From positions 69,373 to 133,372 of the forward strand of contig NZ_WMEA01000008.1 in assembly GCF_021735925.1 (NCBI RefSeq): 64,000 nucleotides of DNA. Direction: 5' to 3'. Position 1 is the first letter of the stretch. Every line of letters begins with the position of its first letter. This stretch comes from Loktanella sp. M215 (GTDB lineage: Bacteria > Pseudomonadota > Alphaproteobacteria > Rhodobacterales > Rhodobacteraceae). A program made the position numbers and the translations under genes. This document shows positions 25,714-34,328 of the stretch, piece after piece. Below the pieces are notes generated by a model. That model saw only the letters and a list, made by a program, of their open reading frames with translations. It was not told where the DNA came from and ran no database searches.

Positions 25714-25956
25714 TGGATTTTTCCTCTTCCGTTCGTCGGTTCACGTTGATCAGATGACCACCGCCGCGCATCGGTCTGGACGCTAAGGCTTGTGTATTAC
25801 GGAGCCTGTCTATGACAGCGGCTTCTCGTCATCGTTAGGTATTCAACGAAAGAGCAGGACATGAGTTCCTGTTCGCCCGCGATCGCTCAATCTAAAAGGG
25901 GACTGAATGAACGCCGGAAATCCTGCCAGATACGTCTTTAGCCGGTCGCGCAGAAG

Positions 25957-26697
25957 CTACCGATCCTTCAGCAAACGATCTAAGAACGGAATCATCTCGC
26001 CCCAACCACGCTCGGCCGCTGCTTCGTTATAGCTGGGAAAATCCGGTTTCATCCAACCATGGGCGGCCTGGTACGTCTCGTGCCTGTAGGTCACCCCCGC
26101 TGTGTCGAGGGCATCTTTGAACCGGTCCGCCATCCCTGACGGGTAGAAAGCGTCGTCCGTTGCTGCCGCGATGTAGAGCTCGGCGTTCAGCGTCCGAGCG
26201 TAGAGGTGTGGGCTATCGGGGGCGTCGGTTGCGAGACCGCCGCCATGGAAGCTTGCGGCGGCGGCCATCCTGTTTGGGTAGGTCCCTGCAGCAGCGATTG
26301 CCATCCCGCCTCCCAAGCAGAATCCAACCGACCCGATCTTCTCGCCACGCACGTCCGTTCTCGTGTCGAGGTAGGAGAGGACCGCTTCGGTGTCCTTGGC
26401 TGCAACCGCATTGCCGGTCGTGGCCATGAGCGGTCCAAGAGTGGCCGCGGCATCGCCCGCGAAGACCTCTGCAGGGACGAATGGTCCGTAAGGGCCGTAG
26501 CGATAGAATAGGTCAGGGACGAGGACGACGTAGCCTGCATTTGCGAGCCGCTGCGCCATGTCGAGAAAGACAGGACGGATGCCGCCGGCATCGAAGTAGA
26601 AGAGGATGGCGGGACCGCCTTCGCTACCTGTTGGCGTGAGAACATGGGTCGTGCAGTCTTTATCGTTTATACGAACCGTGATCTTCTCGTGCAGCAT
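25957..26697 (-). CDS. dienelactone hydrolase family protein
   Basis: The 246-residue alpha/beta hydrolase has the DLH-type cysteine nucleophile in GSVGFCLGGGMAIA (about residue 118), Asp in the AATDDAFYPSGM region and His in AAHGWMKPDF. Members hydrolyse dienelactones or other lactones and esters. The start MLHEKITVRIND at 26697 is chosen because homology begins there. Upstream in-frame codons run into the regulatory region. It is divergent from a MarR gene, its probable repressor. Confidence 0.88.
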   Translation of the reverse strand: MLHEKITVRINDKDCTTHVLTPTGSEGGPAILFYFDAGGIRPVFLDMAQRLANAGYVVLVPDLFYRYGPYGPFVPAEVFAGDAAATLGPLMATTGNAVAAKDTEAVLSYLDTRTDVRGEKIGSVGFCLGGGMAIAAAGTYPNRMAAAASFHGGGLATDAPDSPHLYARTLNAELYIAAATDDAFYPSGMADRFKDALDTAGVTYRHETYQAAHGWMKPDFPSYNEAAAERGWGEMIPFLDRLLKDR

Positions 26698-26764
26698 GGT
26701 AATGTCTCCAGAAGAATTGATTGGGCCGACGGCATCGGATCTCGACACAGCGCCAAGATTATAT

Positions 26765-26776
26765 ATACGCACGTAT
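26765..26776. promoter_or_regulatory. candidate MarR operator
   Basis: ATACG-CA-CGTAT is a 12-bp dyad in an AT-rich segment between the divergent dienelactone hydrolase and MarR genes, 26 bp before the MarR start. Confidence 0.4.
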
Positions 26777-26801
26777 GTAATTATGTCGCAAGAGGGCATG
26801 C

Positions 26802-27263
26802 ATGATGGATAAAGACGTACTCTCGACGCCCGGGCACCTGATAGGCATCGCGGCGCGCGGTTTCGCTCGCCTGAGCGAAGCGCGCCTCAAACCTCTTGGC
26901 TTCGGAGTTGGTTATTTGCCGGTCCTGATCGCGTTGCGCGACGGAGGGGCCGACACACAACGCGATCTCGCCCGCGCCGTTAAGATCGGTCAACCGCCCA
27001 TGGCACAGATGCTTGGCCGTATGGAGCGCGATGGATTGATCACGCGCGTGTCCGATCCAAACGACGGACGCAGCCGGAAGATCGTACTGACGTCCAAGGC
27101 GGAGGCAGGTCTACCTGCTGCGATTGCCGTTCTGATGGAAGGTAACAAGAATGCGCTCTGCGATTTTACAGAGGAAGAAATCACACTGTTCCGCTCCATG
27201 CTGTACCGGTTGAACGCCAACTTGGAGCGGCTCACGAAGGACGACCGCGCTTCATCAGACTGA
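26802..27263 (+). CDS. MarR-family regulator
   Basis: The 153-residue winged-helix protein has YLPVLIALRDGGADTQRDLARAVKIGQPPMAQMLGRMERDGLITR as its DNA-binding core and a wing with DPNDGRSRKIVLTSKAEA. It starts ATG ATG; either can initiate. It is divergent from the dienelactone hydrolase gene and likely represses both, with the palindrome at 26765 as a candidate site. Confidence 0.87.
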   Translation: MMDKDVLSTPGHLIGIAARGFARLSEARLKPLGFGVGYLPVLIALRDGGADTQRDLARAVKIGQPPMAQMLGRMERDGLITRVSDPNDGRSRKIVLTSKAEAGLPAAIAVLMEGNKNALCDFTEEEITLFRSMLYRLNANLERLTKDDRASSD

Positions 27264-27647
27264 AAAAAGAACTATTGCGCTTCATGAATTTTAGCGTTCC
27301 GCCACAAGCGGACTTTCCGATAGCATTGGCAAAAACTAGGTCCGTTCCGCTTACCACACCTTACCGGTAGCGGTGGCGAAGGTCTGGTTTGAGCCCTCAT
27401 TGCTGATTTTCTGACATTCAGAGAATGATGGATACTGTTGAGCGAGAAAGTCTTTGGCCACTCACATTGTGTCATCAAATAAAGCCTGAGGCTCATGAGT
27501 CTTGCTAGCCCTAAGTTCATAATCTGTGCGACCTGCACCAGTCACTGCGGCGATGGCGCTGCAGCAGACTCCAAATGCTGAAATTCTCTAGGAATGCGCG
27601 ACCCGCGCTTATAATCTTTTCAGAAACCTCGTTCGGAGACAAATCTA
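27264..27647. other. intergenic, no gene recognised
   Basis: The 384-bp gap has lower GC than its surroundings and short open frames only. No repeat, RNA or family match was seen. The 3' end should hold the promoter of the flavoprotein gene at 27648. Confidence 0.5.
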
Positions 27648-29273
27648 ATGGAGTCGCTTGCGATCAATCTGGCAAACGAGCCGCGCGTGCCACTCGATGA
27701 AAGCCACCTCGACGCCATCCGCGCGATCGGGGTTGAGAGGTGCTACGCAACAGGGGATATGGTCGTCCGTCCGGGTGATCCGATGATTGAGTTCATGCTG
27801 GTCGAGGACGGCGACGTCATCCTACTGGACAGCCAAACCGGTGGGCAATCGACGCCGGGATCGCTGAAGGCGGGGCAGTATCTCGGCGAGATCGCTTTTC
27901 TGAACGGCGGTGTCTGGAGCATGGGGATGCGCGCCGCCGTCGACACTCGGGTCGTCGTCGTCCCGCGAGAGGACATGCTGGCTCTGATGGCGCGGGTGCC
28001 GGAACTGTCGGACCGGATCGTCACGGTGTTCGCGGGCCGCAGGCGGCGGATTTTCGAGAATGACGAGAGCGCGCTGACCCTGATCGGCGCCGACCAGAGC
28101 AGGGATCTGCGGCGGCTGGAATCCTTCGCCGCCCGGAACCGTATCGCGGTCAAGAGGCTGGAGCTCGGGTCCGATGAGGCTTGTCGGCTGCTGGGCGAGG
28201 CCGAGTGCGCGCTAGATATTCCGACGGCGTTGTTTGCGGGAAAACAGCTGACTGACATCACCCCGCGCGCCGTCGCGCGGCTGCTGGGACTGGACATGCC
28301 GCTGACTGGCGAAGGTTTGTTCGATGTGGCCATCGTCGGCGGTGGACCGGCGGGCATTGCCGCCGCCGTCTACGCCGGGGCCGAGGGCCTGCGCGGGATC
28401 GTCATCGAGAACGAGGTGATCGGAGGGCAGGCTGGATCATCGTCGCGGATCGAGAACTACATGGGCTTTCCCACCGGCATCTCGGGCGGGGATCTTGCGT
28501 GGCGTGGTGAAATTCAAGCGATGCGCCTTGGCACGCGGTTTGTCATGCCGCGGTCGGTGACGGGCATCGCGCGCGGGCCCGACGAGACCTGGGACCTGAC
28601 GCTGGACGATGGTGAGACGATCCAGACCAAGACCGTCGTGGTGGCGACAGGGGTGCAATACCGACGGCTGCCTATTGCGCGGCTCGAGGATTTCGAGGGG
28701 GCGGGAGTCTATTATGCGGCGACGGATATGGAAGCGCGGTTCTGCAGGGACAGGCATGTCGCTATCGTTGGCGGCGGCAATTCGGCCGGACAGGCGGCGA
28801 TGTTCCTTGCCCGGGTCACTGCGCATGTCCACGTCCTGATCCGCAAGGATAACCTGCACGAGACCATGTCGGCCTACCTCAGCAGTCGTCTGGAACACGA
28901 ACCCGCCATCACCATTCACCCTTATACCGAAGTCGCGGCCCTCGACGGTGAGACGACGCTGGACTCCTGCCGGCTGCGCGACACCCGGGATGGCACAGAG
29001 CGGCACATCGATCTTGGCGGGCTGTTCGTGATGATCGGGGCGGCGCCCAACACCGGATGGCTGGAAGGGGTGATTGACCTGAATGACAAGGGTTTCGTCC
29101 TGACCGGCCCGGCGGTCGGTGCGGCGACGCCGTTTGGGACATCCGCGCCCGGCATCTTTGGCGTGGGTGACGTGCGGCTGGGGTCAGTCAAGCGCGTGGC
29201 AAGCGGTGTTGGCGAAGGGTCGGTCGTCATCAGCGACGTCTGGAACTATGTGAACAAGACACTGCAACCCTGA
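27648..29273 (+). CDS. cyclic-nucleotide-domain/thioredoxin-reductase-like flavoprotein
   Basis: The 541-residue fusion has a cNMP-binding beta-roll at residues 10-130 (GDMVVRPGDPMIEFMLVEDGDVILLD; GQYLGEIAFLNGGVWSM). A linker of about 90 residues resembles the thioredoxin-like/GSDEACRLLGEAEC region. From residue 224 a thioredoxin-reductase domain follows: FAD loop VAIVGGGPAGIAAAVYAG, NAD(P) loop VAIVGGGNSAGQAAMFLA, C-terminal FAD motif GIFGVGDVR. The redox CxxC expected after the NAD(P) domain is absent, so it cannot reduce thioredoxin conventionally. GGQAGSSSRIENYMGFP is intact. It may be a signal-controlled NAD(P)H oxidoreductase. A strong hairpin follows the stop. Confidence 0.88.
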   Translation: MESLAINLANEPRVPLDESHLDAIRAIGVERCYATGDMVVRPGDPMIEFMLVEDGDVILLDSQTGGQSTPGSLKAGQYLGEIAFLNGGVWSMGMRAAVDTRVVVVPREDMLALMARVPELSDRIVTVFAGRRRRIFENDESALTLIGADQSRDLRRLESFAARNRIAVKRLELGSDEACRLLGEAECALDIPTALFAGKQLTDITPRAVARLLGLDMPLTGEGLFDVAIVGGGPAGIAAAVYAGAEGLRGIVIENEVIGGQAGSSSRIENYMGFPTGISGGDLAWRGEIQAMRLGTRFVMPRSVTGIARGPDETWDLTLDDGETIQTKTVVVATGVQYRRLPIARLEDFEGAGVYYAATDMEARFCRDRHVAIVGGGNSAGQAAMFLARVTAHVHVLIRKDNLHETMSAYLSSRLEHEPAITIHPYTEVAALDGETTLDSCRLRDTRDGTERHIDLGGLFVMIGAAPNTGWLEGVIDLNDKGFVLTGPAVGAATPFGTSAPGIFGVGDVRLGSVKRVASGVGEGSVVISDVWNYVNKTLQP

Positions 29274-29283
29274 CGCTGGGTCC

Positions 29284-29320
29284 GCAGAGACGATGCGACG
29301 ATCCGATGCATCGTCTCTGC
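29284..29320 (+). terminator. strong hairpin after the flavoprotein gene
   Basis: GCAGAGACGATGC (29284-29296) pairs perfectly over 13 bp with 29308-29320 around an 11-nt loop. No T tract follows, and the next ORF's apparent first codon (29306) lies inside it. Confidence 0.65.
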
Positions 29321-29332
29321 GCACAGCAAGAA

Positions 29333-30391
29333 ATGCCACACACTCCGCCTCCGATAGAACCCGTGCTGAAACAGCTTCTGCCATCCGGTATCGCGCCGGA
29401 AGGGGCTATCGCGATCCCCGATCGCAACCTGTTCATCACCGCGAACGAGGCCGATCTTGTCGCCGATGATGGCGCGCGCAGCCACGTGATGATTTACGAA
29501 TATCAGGACGCAGCGGCCGCCTATCCGCAACTGACCTCCGCGGGGGCAGAGGAGCTGATTGGCTGGGGCGCGATCTCCGGCATGGTGGCTGGCGAGGACG
29601 GCCTGATCTATACGGTCAACGACAGCTTCTACGGCTACCAACCCACGATCTTTACCATCGACACAACGCAGTCGCCCGCCCGGATCACGAATGCTTTGCG
29701 TGTGACAAGCGCTGGCTCTCCGGCGCAGAAGCTGGACATGGAAGGCATCACGCTGGATGGCGAGGGTGGATACTGGGTCGCCTCCGAGGGGCGCACAGAT
29801 CAGCTGATCCCGCACGCCTTGTATCACGTCGATGCGGATGGCGAGATCGACCAGGAAATCGGTTTGCCTGCGGAATTGCTGGCGCAAGAAACGCGCTACG
29901 GTTTTGAGGGGATCACCAAGGTCGGCGATACGCTCTGGATGGCGGTTCAGCGCGAATGGGGCGACGATCCGGCGGATCATGTCAAACTGATCGCCTACAA
30001 CACCGACACCGAGGAATGGGGCGCCGTCCTGTATCCCAAGGCCAGCGCTGACGAAGGCTGGGTCGGCCTGTCGGAAATCGTGGCCCACGGCGACAGCTTT
30101 TACGTCGTCGAGCGTGACAACCAAATCGGCGCCGCTGCGGCCATCAAGAAGGTCTACAGCATCCCTGCCGATCAGATGGTCGCCGCCCCGATCGGGTCTG
30201 ATCTGCCCGTCGTCACCAAGACTGAAGTCCGCGACCTGATTCCCGATCTGAAGGCCCAGGGCGGCTATGTCGTGGACAAGATCGAAGGGCTGGCGATCTT
30301 TGCCGATGGCACCGCTTGGGCCAGCACCGACAACGATGGCGTCGATGACAGCTCTGGCGAGACGTTCTTCTGGTCGCTGGGCCAGCTTTGA
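29333..30391 (+). CDS. esterase-like activity of phytase family protein
   Basis: The 352-residue protein has the beta-propeller-like pattern of the phytase-like esterase domain: PEGAIAIPDRNLFITANE, ISGMVAGEDGLIYTVNDS, LDMEGITLDGEGGYWVASEGR, GFEGITKVGDTLWMAVQREW and VDKIEGLAIFADGTAWASTDNDGVDD. Relatives are usually exported and often preceded by a signal peptide and another repeat region. Neither is present, so this may be a 5'-truncated C-terminal portion. The start at 29333 is preferred to 29306, which is buried in a hairpin, but neither has a good SD. It sits next to phosphorus-acquisition genes. Confidence 0.75.
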   Translation: MPHTPPPIEPVLKQLLPSGIAPEGAIAIPDRNLFITANEADLVADDGARSHVMIYEYQDAAAAYPQLTSAGAEELIGWGAISGMVAGEDGLIYTVNDSFYGYQPTIFTIDTTQSPARITNALRVTSAGSPAQKLDMEGITLDGEGGYWVASEGRTDQLIPHALYHVDADGEIDQEIGLPAELLAQETRYGFEGITKVGDTLWMAVQREWGDDPADHVKLIAYNTDTEEWGAVLYPKASADEGWVGLSEIVAHGDSFYVVERDNQIGAAAAIKKVYSIPADQMVAAPIGSDLPVVTKTEVRDLIPDLKAQGGYVVDKIEGLAIFADGTAWASTDNDGVDDSSGETFFWSLGQL

Positions 30392-30410
30392 CAGCACGCC
30401 CGTAAGACAG

Positions 30411-30440
30411 GCTGGTCTGCGATGCATGTCGCGGACCAGC
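30411..30440. terminator. terminator-like hairpin between convergent genes
   Basis: GCTGGTCTGCGA (30411-30422) pairs with TCGCGGACCAGC (30429-30440), 12 bp with one G-T pair and a 6-nt loop. Confidence 0.6.
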
Positions 30441-30555
30441 GCAGGCAAGATGTGCGGACGCCGCTGCGAGCGATGTGACGAGTGGCCATCAACGTGCCGC
30501 ATGTCAGTCTTTGGACTTTGAAATCCCGGACGTGCGGCCCGCGGTCACTCAGTCC

Positions 30556-31485
30556 CTATGACGCGGTCCGCCGGACCGGATTGCTCCACGCGCGACGGCC
30601 TGCACGGTCGATGACGGTGATGCGCAGCCAAGGTGATGTGGCGCAGCGCAGTAGAGGAACGGTCGTGCGGGTCATCGAGGTGCCGTGGACGGCCTGCGCC
30701 GCCGAGCCGTGGCCTTGAACGATGACGGCGGCAACGGCGCTGCTGTCGATCGTGATGGCTTTGTCGGTGACTTCGATATGATGCAGTTGCGGGCCTTGGC
30801 TGGAATAGAAGTGACCGACCTTGAGGGCGGTCAGCAGGGCCTCTGGCGTGCGGTCTTCAGATTTCACCATGACCCAGCCGCCGAAATGATCGGGTTCCGA
30901 GAAGTGTGCGTCATCGGTGGCGACCATGGTCAGGTCGCGGCCTTCGGACAGCAGCAGGTCGGCGAACTGGAATCCGTCGGGGCGATCGCAACCCACAGCA
31001 CAGCCGTGGTTGTAGATCTCGACCGCATGGGCAGCCGTCAGGCTGCGGGCATCGTCCAGCGTCATGCCGGACCATTGTGGGTGGGCCACGGCGACGAAGG
31101 CACCGGCATCCACCGCACGCTGCGCCAGTTCCGGTCCGGTTTCCTGATTCGCGACGGGGACGAAGGCGGGCGCATGGGCCGGTTTGAAATCGGCGGGTAG
31201 GCCGACGGCCAGGATGTGCCACAACTCTCCGTTCTGCATCGGGCCGGCATGCAGTTCCGCGCCCAAAATCGTCGTGAAATCGTCGTCACGGAACGGGACC
31301 GTGTCGGCGATGGGATAGTCGTAGATGCCGATCATGTGGTCGGTCAGGGCGATGAAGTCGTAGCCTTCGGCCTTGTAGCGGCGGCAAACCTCTTGCGGCG
31401 CCAGAATGCCGTCGGACAGGGTCGAATGGGTGTGCAGGTTGCCGCGGTAGAAGCGACCTGGGGCGGCGAAAGCGGGCAGGATCAT
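30556..31485 (-). CDS. PHP-domain phosphoesterase
   Basis: The 309-residue protein begins with the PHP metal-binding motif GNLHTHSTLSDGILAP, followed by FIALTDHM, GAELHAGP, VAVAHPQWSGM and MVATDDAHF. These are the four PHP motifs with the expected His/Asp ligands. Such trinuclear-metal phosphoesterases hydrolyse phosphate mono- or diesters. It overlaps the ABC ATPase gene by 4 nt as the last gene of the transport operon, so it probably acts on the imported compound in the cytoplasm. The specific substrate is not evident. Confidence 0.88.
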   Translation of the reverse strand: MILPAFAAPGRFYRGNLHTHSTLSDGILAPQEVCRRYKAEGYDFIALTDHMIGIYDYPIADTVPFRDDDFTTILGAELHAGPMQNGELWHILAVGLPADFKPAHAPAFVPVANQETGPELAQRAVDAGAFVAVAHPQWSGMTLDDARSLTAAHAVEIYNHGCAVGCDRPDGFQFADLLLSEGRDLTMVATDDAHFSEPDHFGGWVMVKSEDRTPEALLTALKVGHFYSSQGPQLHHIEVTDKAITIDSSAVAAVIVQGHGSAAQAVHGTSMTRTTVPLLRCATSPWLRITVIDRAGRRAWSNPVRRTAS

Positions 31486-32543
31486 GGGGAAACCTCTGGA
31501 ATGACAAGGACGTCGTCGCGGGTGAACCAGACGTCAGTCTGGTCGCCCACTATGGGCAAGGGAAGATCGGCGCGGTTGAACATGTCGACGCTGACCGGTT
31601 GGCCCGACACATCGACCTGAGCACGAATGACGGAGCCGAGGAAGCTGCTGTGCAGCACCCGCCCCGGCAGCGACAGGTCGTCGCCGGGGCGGCGGTGCAG
31701 CGACAGCGCCTCTGGCCGTAAGGCGACCGTGATCGGCGCACCGGGTGCCGCACCGACATGGTGCGGATTGCGGATGGATTGCCCGGCAAAGGCGATGGTG
31801 TCGTCTGCCCCGGTCTGTGCGGCAAAGGTATTCAGCTTGCCGACGAAGCCCGCGACGAAACGCGTGGCGGGCCGGTTGTAGATCTGCGCCGGTGTGCCGA
31901 TCTGGTCGGCGCGGCCCGCGTGCATCACGACGACCCGGTCAGAGATCGACAGCGCCTCCTCTTGGTCATGCGTGACGAAGACGGTGGTGATGCCAAGTTC
32001 CTGCTGGATGCGGCGAATATCGTCGCGCAGGGACGTGCGGATCTGCGCATCAAGCGCCGACAGCGGTTCATCCAGCAGCAGCAGGTTCGGGCGGGGGGCC
32101 AGCGCGCGTGCCAAGGCAACGCGCTGTTGCTGGCCACCGGAAAGTTGATAGGGATAGCGGTCCGCCAGATGACCCAATGCGATAAGGTCAAGCATCTCGG
32201 CGACGCGGGCTGTGATCTGGGCGCGTGTCATACCCGCGATTTGCAGACCGAAGGCCACGTTCTCACGCACGGACATGTTGGGAAACAGCGCGTAGGCCTG
32301 AAACACCATGCCGTTGCGGCGACGGCTGGCGGGCAGGGCGGTGACGTCGGTGCCTTCGACGCGGATCTTGCCGCTGGTTGGTGTCTCGAACCCCGCGATC
32401 ATGCGCAGGACCGTCGTCTTGCCGCAGCCGGATGGCCCGAGGAACGACACGAATTCGCCCGCCGCCACGCTGAGGTCGAAGTCGCGGACGACGGTATTGG
32501 CCCCGAAGGACTTGCCGATGCCGGTCAGGGTCAGGAAGCTCAT
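31482..32543 (-). CDS. ABC transporter ATP-binding protein
   Basis: The 353-residue PotA/FbpC/PhnT-type ATPase has Walker A GPSGCGKTT, Q-loop VFQAYALFPNM, signature LSGGQQQRVALARAL, Walker B LLLLDEPLSALD and H-loop VFVTHDQEE. A C-terminal TOBE region follows (residues about 270-350; VALRPEALSL). The start at 32543 overlaps the upstream permease stop by 4 nt. It powers import by the two permeases and binding protein encoded upstream. Confidence 0.94.
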   Translation of the reverse strand: MSFLTLTGIGKSFGANTVVRDFDLSVAAGEFVSFLGPSGCGKTTVLRMIAGFETPTSGKIRVEGTDVTALPASRRRNGMVFQAYALFPNMSVRENVAFGLQIAGMTRAQITARVAEMLDLIALGHLADRYPYQLSGGQQQRVALARALAPRPNLLLLDEPLSALDAQIRTSLRDDIRRIQQELGITTVFVTHDQEEALSISDRVVVMHAGRADQIGTPAQIYNRPATRFVAGFVGKLNTFAAQTGADDTIAFAGQSIRNPHHVGAAPGAPITVALRPEALSLHRRPGDDLSLPGRVLHSSFLGSVIRAQVDVSGQPVSVDMFNRADLPLPIVGDQTDVWFTRDDVLVIPEVSP

Positions 32544-33373
32544 GTTTCGGCCTTTGTGACGGCGCGGGGCGCGCGGAATTGCAGCAGGCGCTGGCCCGGT
32601 TTGCGGATGGCGAACACCTCCATCAGGGCCATGCAGGCCCACGTGAAGGCAAAGGCCATGATGGCAAGGGCCGCAGGTTGATAGGCGTAGTCCTGCCCCA
32701 TCTGCACGAGGTAGGGACCGAACGCCGGGCGGTTCAGCAGGCTGGTGATAGCGAATTCGCCAAGGCTGATCGAGAAGGTCAGGAAGGCTCCCGACAGGAT
32801 GGCCGACTGGATGTTGGGAAAGATGACAAAGGCGATGGTGCGCAGGCGGGACGCGCCAAGGCTTTCGGCGGCCTCTGTGAGGGTCGCGATATCGATCGCC
32901 CCCATGCCGTTGTCGACGGCGCGATACATGTAGGGGATCGACAGGACCACATAGCCAATGACCAGCAGGACGTTCGTGCCGCCTTCGGTCATCGTCAGTG
33001 GCAGGATCGAGCTGGTGCCGTAGATGCGGACATAGCCAAAGACCAGCACGACCGGCGGGATGATCAGTGGCAGCAGACTTAAGAATTCGACCATGCCCCG
33101 CAGGCGCGGCAGACGCAGCCGCACCCAATAGGCGGTGGGCACGACGATGACGCTGCCCGCGATGATGGCCGTAAACGACGCAGTGGCGGAAAAGCCAAGG
33201 ACGGACAGGAAGATGTCGCTGTCGAAGACGGACCTGTAGGCGGCGAACGATAACTCTCCGCGTGTCATGCGCAGGGAAAAATTGAAGGTTGCGATCAGTG
33301 GCAGGACAAAGAACGCGGCCCCGATCAGGGCGATGACGATGGACAGGACGGGGGTGCGCTTCACTTCTGCCAC
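32540..33373 (-). CDS. ABC transporter permease, second subunit
   Basis: The 277-residue inner-membrane protein has six predicted helices and the cytoplasmic EAA loop (TLTEAAESLGASRLRTIAFVIFP), characteristic of spermidine/iron/2-aminoethylphosphonate-type permeases. It overlaps both neighbours in the operon by a few bases. Confidence 0.93.
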   Translation of the reverse strand: MAEVKRTPVLSIVIALIGAAFFVLPLIATFNFSLRMTRGELSFAAYRSVFDSDIFLSVLGFSATASFTAIIAGSVIVVPTAYWVRLRLPRLRGMVEFLSLLPLIIPPVVLVFGYVRIYGTSSILPLTMTEGGTNVLLVIGYVVLSIPYMYRAVDNGMGAIDIATLTEAAESLGASRLRTIAFVIFPNIQSAILSGAFLTFSISLGEFAITSLLNRPAFGPYLVQMGQDYAYQPAALAIMAFAFTWACMALMEVFAIRKPGQRLLQFRAPRAVTKAET

Positions 33374-34257
33374 CGCTCTGCCCGTCGGCGCAGGACGAAG
33401 TAGAGCGTGTTCGACAGGCCCATGATCAGGATCATGCCCACGGCGAGCGCGTAACCAAGGTTCGGGTTATAGAGCACGTTGCCCCGTATCTGCTGGAACA
33501 GCAGGATCGGCACCACAGGAAAGTTGGCTGAGGTCAACGCATAGATCGTGGCCAGCGTCCCGAAGGCATTGGCGAAAAGCAGCAGGAAGCAGCCCAGCAC
33601 GGACGGCGCCAGCAAAGGCAGCGCGATGCGGGTCAGGTATTGGGTCCGTGTGGCACCAAGGCTCTCGGCCGCCTCGCGCCATTCGGGGCGCAGCCCCTCG
33701 AGCGCCGGGGTGATCATCAGGACCATCAACGGCAGCTGGAAGTAGAGGTAGGTCAGTGCCAGACCCCAGAAGGAAAAGAGCGAGAAGCCCATGCCATAGA
33801 TGTTGACGCCAAACAGGTCGCGCAGAACCAGCGTCACCAGCCCCAACCGCCCCAGCGTGGCAATGAAGGCAAAAGCCAGCGGCACGCCTGCGAAGTTCGA
33901 TGCGACGCCGGAAAACGTCATGAAGGCCCGCCGCACCCATGTGGGAAGCCCGCCAAGGATCAGCGCATAGGCCAAGATCAGGCCGAACACCGCGCCCATC
34001 GCGGCAGAGGCGAGGCTGAGCCGGATCGACAGAAGGTAGGACCGCACGATCTCTGGCGCGGACAGTTGCAGCATGGTGTCGAGGGTATAGGTGCCATCGG
34101 GCGACTGGAACGCGCCGTTCACCAGATAAAGAACGGGCAGGATCAGGAACAGCAGCACGAAGGCCAGAAAGGGCACAAGGCCCAGCCAGGCCCAGTTCAG
34201 CTGAAGGCGGCGGCTACGGGGCGGAACGGTGTCGGACGACAGGGCGGTCAGGGTCAA
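33361..34257 (-). CDS. ABC transporter permease, first subunit
   Basis: The 298-residue protein has six predicted membrane helices. Its EAA loop, WREAAESLGATRTQYLTRIALP, contacts the ATPase. It pairs with the 32540 permease. A short N-terminal cytoplasmic tail (PPRSRRLQLNWAW) precedes the first helix. Its start lies 71 nt downstream of the binding-protein gene, across a stem-loop. Confidence 0.93.
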   Translation of the reverse strand: MTLTALSSDTVPPRSRRLQLNWAWLGLVPFLAFVLLFLILPVLYLVNGAFQSPDGTYTLDTMLQLSAPEIVRSYLLSIRLSLASAAMGAVFGLILAYALILGGLPTWVRRAFMTFSGVASNFAGVPLAFAFIATLGRLGLVTLVLRDLFGVNIYGMGFSLFSFWGLALTYLYFQLPLMVLMITPALEGLRPEWREAAESLGATRTQYLTRIALPLLAPSVLGCFLLLFANAFGTLATIYALTSANFPVVPILLFQQIRGNVLYNPNLGYALAVGMILIMGLSNTLYFVLRRRAERWQK

Positions 34258-34281
34258 AGGATGTTCCTGCGGACAGGGGTT

Positions 34282-34307
34282 GGGCGGCAGGTCTGCACCT
34301 GCCGCCC
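34282..34307 (-). repeat. intercistronic stem-loop after the binding-protein gene
   Basis: GGGCGGCAGGT (34282-34292) pairs perfectly with ACCTGCCGCCC (34297-34307) around a 4-nt loop. It probably stabilises the binding-protein mRNA relative to the permease part. Confidence 0.65.
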
Positions 34308-34328
34308 GGATCAGGGTGAGGCGGAGCG

